A stretch of 64,000 nt of DNA from Lysobacter sp. yr284 (GTDB lineage Bacteria > Pseudomonadota > Gammaproteobacteria > Xanthomonadales > Xanthomonadaceae). The position numbers and the translations under genes were made by a program. How positions within the stretch are numbered: the first letter of the stretch is position 1; every line of letters starts with the position of its first letter. This document shows positions 25,559-34,253 of the stretch, piece by piece. The stretch lies in the NCBI RefSeq assembly GCF_900107375.1, contig NZ_FNPT01000026.1, positions 1 to 64,000 on the forward strand, written 5' to 3'. The notes beneath the pieces are model-generated. The model did no database searches. It was not told the DNA's origin and saw only the letters and a program-made list of their open reading frames with translations.

Positions 25559-26209
25559 ATGAAGCGTGCATTGCTTGCCCTCACCCTCGCCGCCGCGCTG
25601 CCGTTCGCCGCTTCGGCCGCCGAAGGCGTTTCCTACAACTACGTCGAAGCCGGCTACGCCAAGTTCGACGCCAAGAACAAGTTCGCCGACTCCGATGGCT
25701 GGACCATCGCCGGCTCGTACGCGTTCCACCCGAACTTCCACGTCTTCGGCAGCTACAGCAAGCAGGAGACCGACTCGAACAACCTCAACATCGGCGGCAA
25801 CGTGTTCCGCATCCCGAGCACCGATGTCGATCGCTTCAACGTCGGCGTGGGCTACAACCACGAGCTGAGCAGCCGGGTCGACCTGGTCACCCGCATCGCC
25901 TACGAGCAGAACAAGTACGACTTCGACAACGCCCTGGGCGGCGGTTCGCAGAAGTTCAAGGGCGGCTTCGTCGAAGCCGGCGTGCGCGGTTCGCTGGCGC
26001 CGAACTGGGAAGGCTATGCCTTCGCTGGTTACCAGGACTTCGACAACACCCGCAACTTCGGCGACCTGGCCAAGCAGTACGACGGCAAGTTCTACGGCCG
26101 CGTCGGCACCCAGGTGAAGTTCAACCAGAGCTGGGGCATCACCGCCGACGCCAAGTTCGTCGACGGCGGCCACAAGGAGTTCTTCATCGGTCCGCGCTTC
26201 AGCTTCTAA
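25559..26209 (+). CDS. Ax21-family outer-membrane beta-barrel protein
   Basis: This 216-residue protein has a clean signal peptide (MKRALLALTLAAALPFAASA, cut before AEGVSYNY) and an OmpX-like eight-stranded barrel ending in GPRFSF with a terminal Phe for BAM recognition. It matches the Ax21 family of Xanthomonas as I remember it (EGVSYNYVEAGYAKFDAK, DGWTIAGSYAFHPNFHVFGSYSKQ, GFVEAGVRGSLAPNWEGYAFAGYQDF). Ax21 was once proposed as a quorum and immunity signal, work since retracted; its role is uncertain and may concern envelope and vesicles. AGAGG precedes the ATG. It is monocistronic, with a strong terminator at 26281-26309. Confidence 0.93.
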   Translation: MKRALLALTLAAALPFAASAAEGVSYNYVEAGYAKFDAKNKFADSDGWTIAGSYAFHPNFHVFGSYSKQETDSNNLNIGGNVFRIPSTDVDRFNVGVGYNHELSSRVDLVTRIAYEQNKYDFDNALGGGSQKFKGGFVEAGVRGSLAPNWEGYAFAGYQDFDNTRNFGDLAKQYDGKFYGRVGTQVKFNQSWGITADAKFVDGGHKEFFIGPRFSF

Positions 26210-26280
26210 GAAAGCGCTCCGGAAAGACTCCGGCAACAATCGCGAACCTTTCTCTCTCTCCCCCGAATCGTCGCGATGGA

Positions 26281-26309
26281 GCCCGGCCGCAAAGCCGGGC
26301 TTTTTTTTT
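26281..26309 (+). terminator. Strong intrinsic terminator after the Ax21-family gene
   Basis: GCCCGGC (26281-26287), a 6-base loop and GCCGGGC (26294-26300) are followed by nine T residues. This is a textbook rightward terminator 72 bases after the stop codon. Confidence 0.95.
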
Positions 26310-26359
26310 GTCCGTATCGCGCGCGGCGCTTCGCCGGCCGTGCGCGCGGCGCGGATACG

Positions 26360-26386
26360 AAAAAGCCCGGCGCTGCCGGGCTTTTT
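26360..26386. terminator. Bidirectional terminator between Ax21 and gpsA genes
   Basis: AAAAA, GCCCGGC (26365-26371), loop GCT, GCCGGGC (26375-26381), TTTTT form a symmetric terminator. It lies 22 bases past the gpsA stop on the minus strand, so it mainly ends the leftward secB-gpsA transcript. It shares its stem with the terminator at 26281. Confidence 0.9.
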
Positions 26387-26407
26387 CGCGTGCGCCGGGC
26401 GCGCGCC

Positions 26408-27445
26408 TCAGCCGAACAGGTCGTTCGGGTACTCGGGCTTCTGTTCGCGCGCGAGCAGCTGGCGCAGGCCGTCGGAGGGGGTGATGCGGCCGTGCAGCAC
26501 CTCGCGCACGGCGCTGGAGATCGGCAGTTCGATGCCGTGGCGTTCGGCCTGGCGCATGACTTCGTCGGCGGTCTGCACCGACTCGACCACCTGGCCGATC
26601 TCGCGCACCGCGTCCTCGATCGACTGGCCGCGGCCCAGGGCCAGGCCCAGGCGGCGGTTGCGCGACAGGTCGCCGGTGCAGGTCAGCACCAGGTCGCCGA
26701 GGCCGGCCAGGCCCATCAGGGTCTCGGGCTGGCCGCCGATGGCCTGGTTGAGGCGCAGCATTTCGTTGAGGCCGCGGGTGATCAGGCCGGCGCGGGCATT
26801 GAGGCCCAGCTGCATGCCGTCGGCCACGCCGGTGGCCACCGCGAGCACGTTCTTCATCGCGCCGCCGAGTTCGGCGCCGAGCATGTCGTCGCCGGTGTAG
26901 GCGCGGAACGCCGGGCCGTGCAGCGCATCGGCCACCGACTGGGCGAAGTCCGCGTCTTCGGAGTGCACGGTCAGCGCGGTCGGCAGGCCCTGCGCGACTT
27001 CCTTGGCGAACGAGGGGCCGGTGACGACCGCGAGCGGCACGCCGGCGCCGAGCGTTTCCTCGGCGACTTCGTGCAGGAAGCGGCCGCTGCCGGGCTCGAA
27101 GCCCTTGGTCGCCCAGGCCACGCCGGCGTGCGCGGGCCGGTGCGGGGCCAGCGCGCGCAGGGTTTCGGCGAAGGCGTGCGAGGGCGTCACCACCAGCACC
27201 AGATCGGCGCCGGCGAGCGCGGCCGCCAGGTCGGTGGTGGCGCGCAGCGCGTCCGGCAGGGCGATGCCCGGCAGGTAGCGCGGATTCTCGTGGCGGCCGT
27301 CGATGGCCGCGGCGACGTCGCCGTCGCGGCCCCACAGCACGGTCGGGTGACCGTGCCGGGCGATCAGCGCCGCCAGCGCGGTGCCCCAGGAACCGGCACC
27401 GAGCACCGCCACGCGCGGCTTGGGAGTCGTGGTCTGCGAAGTCAT
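26408..27445 (-). CDS. gpsA: Glycerol-3-phosphate dehydrogenase [NAD(P)+]
   Basis: This 345-residue cytosolic enzyme reduces dihydroxyacetone phosphate to sn-glycerol-3-phosphate for phospholipid synthesis. The N-terminal dinucleotide fold shows [22 protein letters not shown]. Further hallmarks are [28 protein letters not shown], the catalytic-lysine strand [35 protein letters not shown] and [26 protein letters not shown]. It starts 31 bases after the secB stop, and the secB-gpsA order is conserved in many gammaproteobacteria. It is closed by the bidirectional terminator at 26360-26386. Confidence 0.98.
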   Translation of the reverse strand: MTSQTTTPKPRVAVLGAGSWGTALAALIARHGHPTVLWGRDGDVAAAIDGRHENPRYLPGIALPDALRATTDLAAALAGADLVLVVTPSHAFAETLRALAPHRPAHAGVAWATKGFEPGSGRFLHEVAEETLGAGVPLAVVTGPSFAKEVAQGLPTALTVHSEDADFAQSVADALHGPAFRAYTGDDMLGAELGGAMKNVLAVATGVADGMQLGLNARAGLITRGLNEMLRLNQAIGGQPETLMGLAGLGDLVLTCTGDLSRNRRLGLALGRGQSIEDAVREIGQVVESVQTADEVMRQAERHGIELPISSAVREVLHGRITPSDGLRQLLAREQKPEYPNDLFG

Positions 27446-27476
27446 GCGCGCGGCGGGTCCCGGTGCGTGTCCGGGA

Positions 27477-27986
27477 TCAGGCGTTGCCGGCGGTTTCCGC
27501 GTCGGCCAGGCTGCCCTGGGACGCGCGCTGGCGCAGGCCTTCGGCGTAGAGCGCGTCGAAGTTGATCGGCTGCAGGAAGAACGGCGGGAAGCCGCCGGCC
27601 TGGATCAGGTCGCTGACCAGCTGGCGCGCGTACGGGTAGAGCACGTTCGGGCAGTGGGTGCCGAGCATCGCGTCCAGGGTCTGCTCGTCGAAGCCGATCA
27701 GGCCGAACACGCCGGCCTGCTTCACTTCGGCCAGGTACATCGGCTTGTCGCCGGCGGTGCAGGTCAGGGTCACGCCGAGCACGACCTCGAAGGCGTTGTC
27801 GCCGACGCGCTGCACGTTCTGCGACAGGTTCAGCTGCAGCTGCGGCTGCTGGGTCTCGGCGAACACCGCCGGCGCGCCGGGGACTTCGAAGGAGACGTCC
27901 TTGACGTAGATCTTTTCGACGGTGAACGCGGGGCCGGTTGCGGCTTCGGCCGGCGCGGCGGCGCCGTTGACGTTTTCTTCGGACAT
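27477..27986 (-). CDS. secB: Protein-export chaperone SecB
   Basis: This 169-residue tetrameric chaperone keeps precursors unfolded and hands them to SecA. The start [21 protein letters not shown] at ATG 27986 has GGGGAG upstream. Family marks are [105 protein letters not shown]. It is upstream of gpsA in the same operon. The usual glutaredoxin gene grxC, found between the rhodanese gene and secB in E. coli, is missing here. Confidence 0.98.
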   Translation of the reverse strand: MSEENVNGAAAPAEAATGPAFTVEKIYVKDVSFEVPGAPAVFAETQQPQLQLNLSQNVQRVGDNAFEVVLGVTLTCTAGDKPMYLAEVKQAGVFGLIGFDEQTLDAMLGTHCPNVLYPYARQLVSDLIQAGGFPPFFLQPINFDALYAEGLRQRASQGSLADAETAGNA

Positions 27987-28400
27987 CGGTGGTGACTCCC
28001 CCAGCAAGATGAAATTCGGAAAAGAGGCCGATTATGCCCGCTCGCCTGCGCCGGGACCAAACGGCCCGACGCGGCGGCGCGCGATCGGCCGCGGAACAAG
28101 GTGGATTGAGGCGATTGCGGCGCGATCAAGCCCCCGCGACGCGGGCGGGCCCGGTCGCCGCGCCGGAACCCCGGCGCGCCTCACACAATGGCCCGGCGCG
28201 GTCGCCGGCGGCGAGACGCAGCGCCCAGCCTAAGCGGCGCGCGTGGCGGCGGTGCGACAGCCGCGCGGGGCGCGCAGATCCGGATTCAGGCGACCGGCGC
28301 GCGGGATCGCGGCCGGCGCGCGGCCTGACCGGGGACATCGCGCGCGCCAGGTCCGCGCGCCGCGACAGCCGGCCGGCGGCCCGACGCGGCCGCCGCGGCC
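27987..28400. other. 414-base GC-rich gap where grxC might be expected
   Basis: No gene is seen. It lies between secB and the rhodanese gene, the place grxC occupies in E. coli. Frames on both strands are low-complexity Arg/Ala/Pro and no CPYC or thioredoxin-like motif appears, so grxC is absent rather than decayed. Confidence 0.6.
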
Positions 28401-28838
28401 TCAGTTGCGGCCCTTGACCAGCGGCAGCTCGGCCTGCTGCCAGGCGGCGATGCCGCCGTCGAGCCAGTAGACCTTCTCGAAACCGGCCTTCTTCAGGCGC
28501 TTGGCCGCGTCGGCCGAGGCCTGGCCGTTGCGGCACACCGCCACCACCGGCAGCTGCTTGGCGTTGGCCAGCAGCTTGCTTTCCGGATCGAACTGGCTCG
28601 GCTGGACCGAGCGGCTGCCCGGGATGTGGCCCTTTTCGTACTCGCCGATCGCCGACAGGTCGATGACCAGGGCGTTGTCGCGGTTGATCATCTGGGTCAG
28701 CTCGGCCGGGCGCAGGGCCTTGTAGCCGCGGAACAGGCGCGCGGTCTCGGTGTAGATCAGCGCCAGGGTCAAGCCGACCAGGCCCAGCGACAGGTACAGG
28801 TGGCGGCCGGCGAACGCCAGCAATTCATCGAAACTCAC
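28401..28838 (-). CDS. Membrane-anchored rhodanese-like protein (YibN-like)
   Basis: This 145-residue protein has an N-terminal transmembrane helix (LYLSLGLVGLTLALIYTE, about 14-31) followed by a single rhodanese domain: ALRPAELTQMINRDNALVIDLSAIGEYEKGHIPGSRSV, then the active-site loop VCRNGQAS with Cys102 and the C-terminal KVYWLDGGIAAWQQAELPL. It may transfer sulfane sulfur at the inner membrane. It starts with GTG (28838) and lacks a clear Shine-Dalgarno. Its placement near secB-gpsA mirrors E. coli yibN. Confidence 0.92.
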   Translation of the reverse strand: MSFDELLAFAGRHLYLSLGLVGLTLALIYTETARLFRGYKALRPAELTQMINRDNALVIDLSAIGEYEKGHIPGSRSVQPSQFDPESKLLANAKQLPVVAVCRNGQASADAAKRLKKAGFEKVYWLDGGIAAWQQAELPLVKGRN

Positions 28839-28915
28839 GGGGTCAACTCATGCACGGGCGGGGCCGGCACGGCCCTCGCGGGCGGCGATTGTCGCCCAGG
28901 CCGGGGCCCGGGCGC

Positions 28916-28937
28916 AAAAAGGGCCCCGACGGGGCCC
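28916..28937 (-). terminator. Intrinsic terminator after lipoprotein gene
   Basis: On the minus strand GGGCCCC, short loop GTC and GGGGCCC are followed by TTTTTGCGCC. It lies about 90 bases past the stop of the lipoprotein gene at 29026-29448 and separates it from the rhodanese gene. Confidence 0.85.
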
Positions 28938-29025
28938 CTGCAGCGAACGCGACGCGGATCGGACCCGGGCGCCGGAGAACGCGGTTTTCGTTGGCGCCCG
29001 CGGCCTGGCCGGGGCGTCGCGGGCC

Positions 29026-29448
29026 TTACTCGCCCTGCCAGAAGTCCGGCAGGCCGCCGATCAGCCACCAGGTCTTGCCCACCGGATCCCATTCCCAGGC
29101 CTCGATGTAGCGCACGCTGCGCTCGGCCATGGTGTGGCGGTTGATCACGCCGATGTTGACGATGCGCACCGCGGTGCCCTTCTTCTTGTCGACTTCGCTG
29201 CCGACGTCGTTGTAGCCGGAGACCTGGATCTGCTTGTAGCGCTCCAGCTGCATCGGCGTGGGCGCCAGCCGCTTGCGCAGGTCGGGCTTGATCAGGTTGG
29301 CCGCGCCTTCGAAGTCGCCCCAGCGCACCGCCGCCGAGTAGGCGTACTGCATTTCGGTCAGGCGGTTGTTCTGGGTGCCGGTGGTCTGGCAACCGGCCAG
29401 GGCGAACGCGAACAGGCAGGACAGCAGCAGGTACTTCACGAGGCGCAT
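29026..29448 (-). CDS. Small conserved lipoprotein
   Basis: This 140-residue lipoprotein has signal MRLVKYLLLSCLFAFALAGC with the lipidated Cys20 (lipobox LAGC). The mature part is a small alpha/beta domain (RLTEMQYAYSAAVRWGDFEGAANLIKP, YKQIQVSGYNDVGSEVDKKKGTAVRIVNIGVINRHTMAERSVRYIEAWEWDPVGKTWWLIGGLPDFW), reminiscent of NTF2-like or SnoaL-like folds in Xanthomonad lipoproteins. Function is unknown. It is monocistronic and ends with the terminator at 28916-28937. Confidence 0.85.
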   Translation of the reverse strand: MRLVKYLLLSCLFAFALAGCQTTGTQNNRLTEMQYAYSAAVRWGDFEGAANLIKPDLRKRLAPTPMQLERYKQIQVSGYNDVGSEVDKKKGTAVRIVNIGVINRHTMAERSVRYIEAWEWDPVGKTWWLIGGLPDFWQGE

Positions 29449-29523
29449 CGCGGGCTCCGGCTCGAAGGCGGTGTGGCGTGCATCCTACCCGCACGCCCGC
29501 GCCGCGTCAGGCCCGCGCCGGCC

Positions 29524-29982
29524 TCAGGCCTTGGCGATGGCGACGTAGCGCGCGGTGAACTCGGTCGCGACCCCGCCCTCGGGCAGCAGCGCGCGCGCGA
29601 CCAGGCCGGTGCGGGCGCGGCCGCGGCCGCGCAGGGTCTGCACGAACAGGTCCCAGTCGGCGCCGTCGGCAAGTTCGGCCTGCACTTCCAGGTCGCCGAA
29701 CAGCGGCGCCAGGTAGCGGATCTGGCTGTCGGCGACGAACACTTCCGCGCGCAGGTCGGCCAGTTCCAGGCCGAGCGAGACCAGGCCCCACGAGGCCAGG
29801 GTCATCACCGAAGCCAGGCTGCCGCCGAACGCGCAGCCCTTGTCGTTGACGTGGTGGCTCAGCGGCGCGCGCAAGCGCAGGCGCTTGCCGTCGTAGCCGG
29901 AGATGCCGACGTTCATCGCCGCCACCGGCGGCATGGATTGGTAGTGGGTGTGCAGGCGTTGCAGTGCGGCGTCGAAAGTCAT
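29524..29982 (-). CDS. Hotdog-fold thioesterase (YiiD C-terminal type)
   Basis: This 152-residue protein starts MTFDAALQRLHTHYQSMPPVAAMNVGISGYDG at ATG 29982. The motif LRAPLSHHVNDKGCAFGGSLASVMTLASWGLVSL matches the putative thioesterase domain found at the C-terminus of YiiD (hotdog fold), with Asn-x-x-(G) and Gly-Gly-Ser around the long helix. The rest (VFVADSQIRYLAPLFGDLEVQAEL, GRARTGLVARALLPEGGVATEFTARYVA) fits strands of that fold. Its substrate is probably an acyl-CoA or acyl-ACP, not determined. It diverges from hemD. Confidence 0.88.
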   Translation of the reverse strand: MTFDAALQRLHTHYQSMPPVAAMNVGISGYDGKRLRLRAPLSHHVNDKGCAFGGSLASVMTLASWGLVSLGLELADLRAEVFVADSQIRYLAPLFGDLEVQAELADGADWDLFVQTLRGRGRARTGLVARALLPEGGVATEFTARYVAIAKA

Positions 29983-30154
29983 CAGCGTCGGTAGCGCGGT
30001 ACGAAGGATGTGAGGAGCGGAACGACACGCCCGGCGAACGACGGCCGGACGGACTACGGACCAGGCCGACCGCGCCTGGCGAACAAACGCGGGCGAATGG
30101 CGCTGCGACGTCCGGCGTGTGCCGTTGCGCGCGGCGCTGTGCGAAGCTGATCGC

Positions 30155-30961
30155 ATGAGCCGCGAGCCGCTGACACCGCCGCGATGGTACGTGATCTCGT
30201 TACGTCCTAGTGACGATAACGAGGCGATACGCTGTATCGCAGCGCAATACGGCAGCGCATTGATCGAGTTGTCGCCGTGGTCGATCCGCAGCGAGAACAC
30301 CGCCGTTGCGCGCGCGGCGCTGGCCTCGGCGCTGCAGTCGGCGCACGTGCTGGTCACCAGTCCGAACGCGGCGCGCGCATTGCGCGATCTGTGCGCGGCC
30401 GATGCGCGCACGGCCGCGCCGTCGTTGCCGCAGCCGCCGCAACGCGACGGCCAGGCGTGGTACGCGGTCGGCTCCGGCACCGCGCAGGCGCTGGCTGAAT
30501 TCGGCATCGCCGGCGTGCGTTGGCCCGAGCGCATGGACAGCGAGGGCCTGCTCGCCCTGCCCGGCCTGCAGCGTTTCGACGCCGGCGAAGCGGTGGGCCT
30601 GTTGACCGCGCCCGGCGGCCGCGGGGTGATCGCGCCGACGCTGGCCGCGCGCGGCGCGCAGGTGCGGCGCGCCGACATCTACCGGCGCGAGCCGGCATCG
30701 CTGGACCGTTCCATGCTCGCGCGCCTGAGCCAGGCGCGCGCGCCGCTGCTGCTGGCGCTGTCCAGCGGCGAGGCCCTGCAACGCGTGCTCGCGCAGTTGC
30801 CGCCGCAGGCCGCGGCGCGGCTGCGCGAGGCCCGGGTCAGCGCGGCCAGCGGGCGGCTGGCGCAGTGGGCGCGCGAGGCCGGCTTCGGCGACGTCGGCAT
30901 CGCCGCCGGACCCGGCGCGCGCGAGTTGCTGGCGCCGCTGGCGCAGGGCGATCGCGGCTGA
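30155..30961 (+). CDS. hemD: Uroporphyrinogen-III synthase
   Basis: This 268-residue cytosolic enzyme cyclises hydroxymethylbilane with ring-D inversion to uroporphyrinogen III. The family is weakly conserved, but the pattern is clear: WYVISLRPSDDNEAIRCIAAQYGSALIELSPWSI, HVLVTSPNAARALRDLC, QAWYAVGSGTAQALAEFGI, VGLLTAPGGRGVIAPTLAARGAQVRRADIYRREP, LLALSSGEALQRVL. The start ATG 30155 (MSREPLTPPRW) removes an unlikely 12-codon extension. hemX and hemY follow in the same direction; hemC is not adjacent. Confidence 0.94.
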   Translation: MSREPLTPPRWYVISLRPSDDNEAIRCIAAQYGSALIELSPWSIRSENTAVARAALASALQSAHVLVTSPNAARALRDLCAADARTAAPSLPQPPQRDGQAWYAVGSGTAQALAEFGIAGVRWPERMDSEGLLALPGLQRFDAGEAVGLLTAPGGRGVIAPTLAARGAQVRRADIYRREPASLDRSMLARLSQARAPLLLALSSGEALQRVLAQLPPQAAARLREARVSAASGRLAQWAREAGFGDVGIAAGPGARELLAPLAQGDRG

Positions 30962-31052
30962 AGCCGCCCATCCCGGCCAACCGCCCGGCCGCGGCGCTGC
31001 GCGGCCGCGTCAAGACTGTCTTGATCCGTTCATCCGGTAGCATGGCCGGGTC

Positions 31053-32054
31053 ATGAACGACCCCATCGATCCCGTGTCCACCTCTCCCTCCACCGCTGCC
31101 GCGCCGCGCCGCGGTTCTTCCGCCTGGCTGTGGCTGCTGCTGGCGCTGCTGGTCGCCGCCGGCGGCGGCTGGTTCGGCTGGCGCGAGTGGCAGCAGCGCG
31201 AGGTGCGCGAGCGCGAACAGGCCGCCGACGGCGCGCAGCGCCTGGAGGCGCTGGAACAGCGCGTGGACACCCTGCGCACCAACCAGGACGCGCAGAACCG
31301 CCGCATCGTCCAGGCCGACAGCACCAACCGGGTGCTGCGCGACGAACTGCACGGCATCGGCCAGCGCGCGGCGCTGATCGAGGACAGCGTGTCCAAGCTG
31401 GCCGACCCCAACCGCCACGGCGCCCAGGCCATGCGCCTGGACGAGACCGAGCTGCTGCTGACCCTGGGCCAGCAGCGCCTGCAGATCGCCGGCGACCTGG
31501 AAGGCGCGCGCCGCGCCTACTTCCTCGCCGGCGGCGTGCTCGACGGCATCGACGATCCGGCCTACCTGAGTCTGCGCCAGACCCTGCTGCAGGAAACCGC
31601 GGCGCTCAAGGAACTGGGCATCGAACCGCGCATGCAGGCGATGGCCAAGCTCGATGCGCTGACGCAGGGCCTGAGCCTGCCCGAAGACGCCGCCCGGCCG
31701 GTCGCCGCCGAGCCGGCGCCGTGGTGGCGGCGCGCGTTCGGCACCTTGATCGAGACCCAGCCGGTCAACCGCACCGTCGCCTCGCATCCGGCCGACCGCG
31801 CCGCCGCGCTGGCCGGGCTGCAACTGGAAATCTCGCTCGCGCGCGCAGCCGCCGAGCGCCGCGACGCGGCCGGCTACACAGTCGCGCTCAAGCGCGCCGA
31901 ACATTGGGTGCAGCGCCTGTCGCCGCCCTCGCCTGCGCAGGACCAGCAGCTCGCCCGCCTGCGCGAACTGGCGGCGATGCCGCTTTCACTGACGGTTCCG
32001 ACCCTGGGCACCACACTGCAGCAGTTGCGCCAGCTGCGCACGGCCGTGCATTGA
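31053..32054 (+). CDS. hemX: HemX-family inner-membrane protein
   Basis: This 333-residue protein has a short cytosolic tail, one transmembrane helix (AWLWLLLALLVAAGGGWFGW, about 24-43) and a long coiled-coil-rich periplasmic part (REWQQREVREREQAADGAQRLEALEQRVDTLRTNQ). The C-terminal half has the HemX marks RLDETELLLTLGQQRLQIAGDLEGARRAYFLAGGVLDGIDDPAYLSLRQTLLQE and ALAGLQLEISLARAAAERRDAAGYTVAL. It was formerly called uroporphyrin-III C-methyltransferase, but lacks SAM-binding motifs. The tie to hemD and hemY is conserved; the molecular role is unsettled. Confidence 0.94.
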   Translation: MNDPIDPVSTSPSTAAAPRRGSSAWLWLLLALLVAAGGGWFGWREWQQREVREREQAADGAQRLEALEQRVDTLRTNQDAQNRRIVQADSTNRVLRDELHGIGQRAALIEDSVSKLADPNRHGAQAMRLDETELLLTLGQQRLQIAGDLEGARRAYFLAGGVLDGIDDPAYLSLRQTLLQETAALKELGIEPRMQAMAKLDALTQGLSLPEDAARPVAAEPAPWWRRAFGTLIETQPVNRTVASHPADRAAALAGLQLEISLARAAAERRDAAGYTVALKRAEHWVQRLSPPSPAQDQQLARLRELAAMPLSLTVPTLGTTLQQLRQLRTAVH

Positions 32055-32097
32055 AGGCCGCCCGCACCGCCTGGGCCCCGAGGAAGGAAGCGCCGCG

Positions 32098-33348
32098 ATG
32101 AACCTGTTCCGCAATCTTCTGTTCTGGATCGTGCTGGCGCTGCTCGGCGCGCTGGTCGCGCAACTGCTGCTGCAGGACCCGGGCCGGGTGGTGATCACCT
32201 ACGGCGGCTACGACTACCTGACCAACGTGCCCAAGGCGCTGTTGATGCTGGTCGGCGGGCTGATCGCGCTGTGGCTGGTGTGGAAGGCGCTGAGCCTGCC
32301 GTTCGTGGCGATGCGCCGGCACCGCAAGAAGCAGGCGCGGGCGCGCCTGATCGACGGCCTGGATGCGCTGCACCAGGGCCATTGGAGCCGCGCCGAGAAA
32401 TCGCTGGCGCAGGCGGCGCGCAGCCGCGACGTGACTGCGATCGCCGCGGTCGGCGCCGCGCGCGCGGCCGCCGCGCGCGGCGATGCCGCGGCGCAGGCGC
32501 AACACCTGGACGCCATCGCCGCCGAGCATCCGGTCGCGCGCGCGCTGGCCGCGGCCGAGCAGGCGCTGGCCGAGGAACGCGCCGACGACGCGCTGGCCGC
32601 GCTCGACGCGGCGGCCGCGCAGCCGCTGCCGCCACGCGGGCTGGCCCTGCGCGCGCAGGCGCTGGCCGCGCTGGGCCGCGCCGGCGAGGCTTACGGCCTG
32701 CTCGGCGCGCTGCGCCAGAACAACGCCTGGCCGGCCGCGCGCCTGGGCCGGCTGGAAGCGCAGTGGGCCGAAGCCGCGCTGCGCGAAGCCGCCGACGCGA
32801 ACGTGCTGGCCGACCTGTGGGAAAGCCTGCCCAAGCCGCTCAAGAACGAACCGGCGGCGGTCGCCGCCTATGCCGAACGCGCGGCCGAGATGCGCTGGGA
32901 AGAGGCCGCGGCCAAGAGCCTGGAACAAGCGCTCGACGCGCGCTGGGACGAATCGCTGGCGGCGCTGTACGGCCGCCTGCCGATCGGCCGCCTGGACGCG
33001 CGCCGCGCCCAGGCCGAACGCTGGCTGGCCGGGCATCCCGGCAGCCCCGGCCTGCTGCTGAGCCTGGCCCGGCTGGCGCGCATGCAGGGCCAGTGGCCGC
33101 AGGCCGAGGCCTACCTGCATCGCGCGCTCGCGCAAGGCGCCGGCAGCGAAGCCTGGGAAGAACTCGGCCACGGTTTCGCCCAGGCCGGCGACGAGAACCG
33201 GGCGCGGCTGAGCTACCTCAACGCCCTGCGCGCAGCGCGCGGCGAGGCGCCGAGCGAACTGCCCGGGCGCGACCTGCGGCAGAAATTGTTCGACGAGGCG
33301 GTGGTCGAGGAACGCGACGAGTTCGGCATGCCGCGCTTGCGCGGCTGA
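32098..33348 (+). CDS. hemY: HemY-family membrane TPR protein
   Basis: This 416-residue protein has two N-terminal transmembrane helices (FRNLLFWIVLALLGALVAQLLL and LLMLVGGLIALWLVWKALSL), the HemY sequence RHRKKQARARLIDGLDALHQGHWSRAEKSLAQAA, and a long series of TPR-like helical pairs including the C-terminal GQWPQAEAYLHRALAQGAGSEAWEELGHGFAQAGDENRARLSYLNAL. AGGAAGGAAG precedes the ATG. It completes hemD-hemX-hemY. The name comes from the heme operon; it is not a protoporphyrinogen oxidase. Function is unproven, and a role in coordinating heme enzymes at the membrane has been proposed. Confidence 0.94.
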   Translation: MNLFRNLLFWIVLALLGALVAQLLLQDPGRVVITYGGYDYLTNVPKALLMLVGGLIALWLVWKALSLPFVAMRRHRKKQARARLIDGLDALHQGHWSRAEKSLAQAARSRDVTAIAAVGAARAAAARGDAAAQAQHLDAIAAEHPVARALAAAEQALAEERADDALAALDAAAAQPLPPRGLALRAQALAALGRAGEAYGLLGALRQNNAWPAARLGRLEAQWAEAALREAADANVLADLWESLPKPLKNEPAAVAAYAERAAEMRWEEAAAKSLEQALDARWDESLAALYGRLPIGRLDARRAQAERWLAGHPGSPGLLLSLARLARMQGQWPQAEAYLHRALAQGAGSEAWEELGHGFAQAGDENRARLSYLNALRAARGEAPSELPGRDLRQKLFDEAVVEERDEFGMPRLRG

Positions 33349-33405
33349 GGCCGCCTGCGCAAGCGGGCGACGCGCAGGCCGGGCCGCGCGCTGGCGCAGA
33401 ACCCA

Positions 33406-33433
33406 CGAACGGCCGCAGCGATGCGGCCGTTCG
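33406..33433. terminator. 12-bp hairpin between convergent hemY and membrane-protein genes
   Basis: CGAACGGCCGCA (33406-33417) and TGCGGCCGTTCG (33422-33433) form a perfect stem with a 4-base loop, 58 bases past hemY and 15 bases past the convergent gene. It lacks a long T run but is well placed to stop both transcripts. Confidence 0.6.
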
Positions 33434-33447
33434 CGATTACCCAACGC

Positions 33448-34008
33448 TCAGAACCCGGGATCGCGAAACGCCGGCAGCCCGGCCAGGAATTCTTTGCCGC
33501 TGCCGCCGAAGCGCGCATAGCGTTCGCCGATCCGCTTGGGATACAGCGTGCGCCCGGCCACGATGGCGATCACCACGCAGGCCAGAAGACACACGCCCGC
33601 GAATGCGAGCAACGGCCCCGAGTCGTTGGCGAGGCCGAAGAACAGCGCCAGCGCGAACCCGCCCAGGCTGGCGAACGCGCTCGCGACCAGGCGCGAGCGG
33701 CGCCGGGCGTGGCGCTCGCACAAGCTGGCGTCCAGCCGGCACTTCTTGCGCACGATCATCGCCACGATGGCGTAGATCACCAGATTGAACAGGATCAGCA
33801 GGTACCAGCCGCCGCTGTGCCAGTAATAGGTTTTGTTCAACCGCGCGTGGCCCGGCGCGTTGCACTTGACGCAACGGCCCGGCAGGCGCGAATCGCACAA
33901 GGTCACCAAGTCCGCACCCGCGCGCCACGGCCCGAGGCGCTGGTCGGATTCGCTGGACGTGTCGGCGAACGCGCTCTGCGGCGCTTCGTATGGATTGAAG
34001 GTTTGCAT
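33448..34008 (-). CDS. Small membrane protein with Cys-rich N-terminal motif
   Basis: This 186-residue protein starts MQTFNPYEAPQSAFADTSSE, an opening common to Xanthomonad membrane proteins of unknown function. A C-x-x-C site in RCVKCNAPG and nearby cysteines (LCDSRL, KCRLDASLCERH) suggest a zinc-ribbon-like cytosolic or juxtamembrane piece. Three hydrophobic segments follow (WYLLILFNLVIYAIVAMIV, LVASAFASLGGFALALFFGLAN, PLLAFAGVCLLACVVIAIVAG), then RIGERYARFGGSGKEFLAGLPAF at the end. No family function is known to me. It is monocistronic and convergent with hemY. Confidence 0.78.
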   Translation of the reverse strand: MQTFNPYEAPQSAFADTSSESDQRLGPWRAGADLVTLCDSRLPGRCVKCNAPGHARLNKTYYWHSGGWYLLILFNLVIYAIVAMIVRKKCRLDASLCERHARRRSRLVASAFASLGGFALALFFGLANDSGPLLAFAGVCLLACVVIAIVAGRTLYPKRIGERYARFGGSGKEFLAGLPAFRDPGF

Positions 34009-34253
34009 CCGGCCCCCGGTGTCCGCGCGTCCGGCCCCAGGCCCCCTGCCCGGCGCGGCGTCCGTCGCGGTCGCGCATGCGGCGGCGGGCCGCGTGCGCG
34101 GCGCGCGGTCCACGGCGATCCCCGCGGCCATCCTAGCGGCGCGCCGTCCCGGCGCAAGCGCTGCGGCGAACGCGGCGAGCCCGATGGCCCGCGGCCGCGG
34201 CGCAAGCGACGACGGCGCCTCGCGGCGCCGCCGTTCGCCGCCCGCGCGCCGGC

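Noticed and set aside
25559-26209. Ax21 as a secreted quorum or immunity signal
   Set aside because: The claims behind that name were retracted; the sequence supports only an outer-membrane barrel.
27987-28400. A hidden or decayed grxC
   Set aside because: No thioredoxin-fold or CPYC motif is visible on either strand and the sequence is uniform GC-rich spacer.
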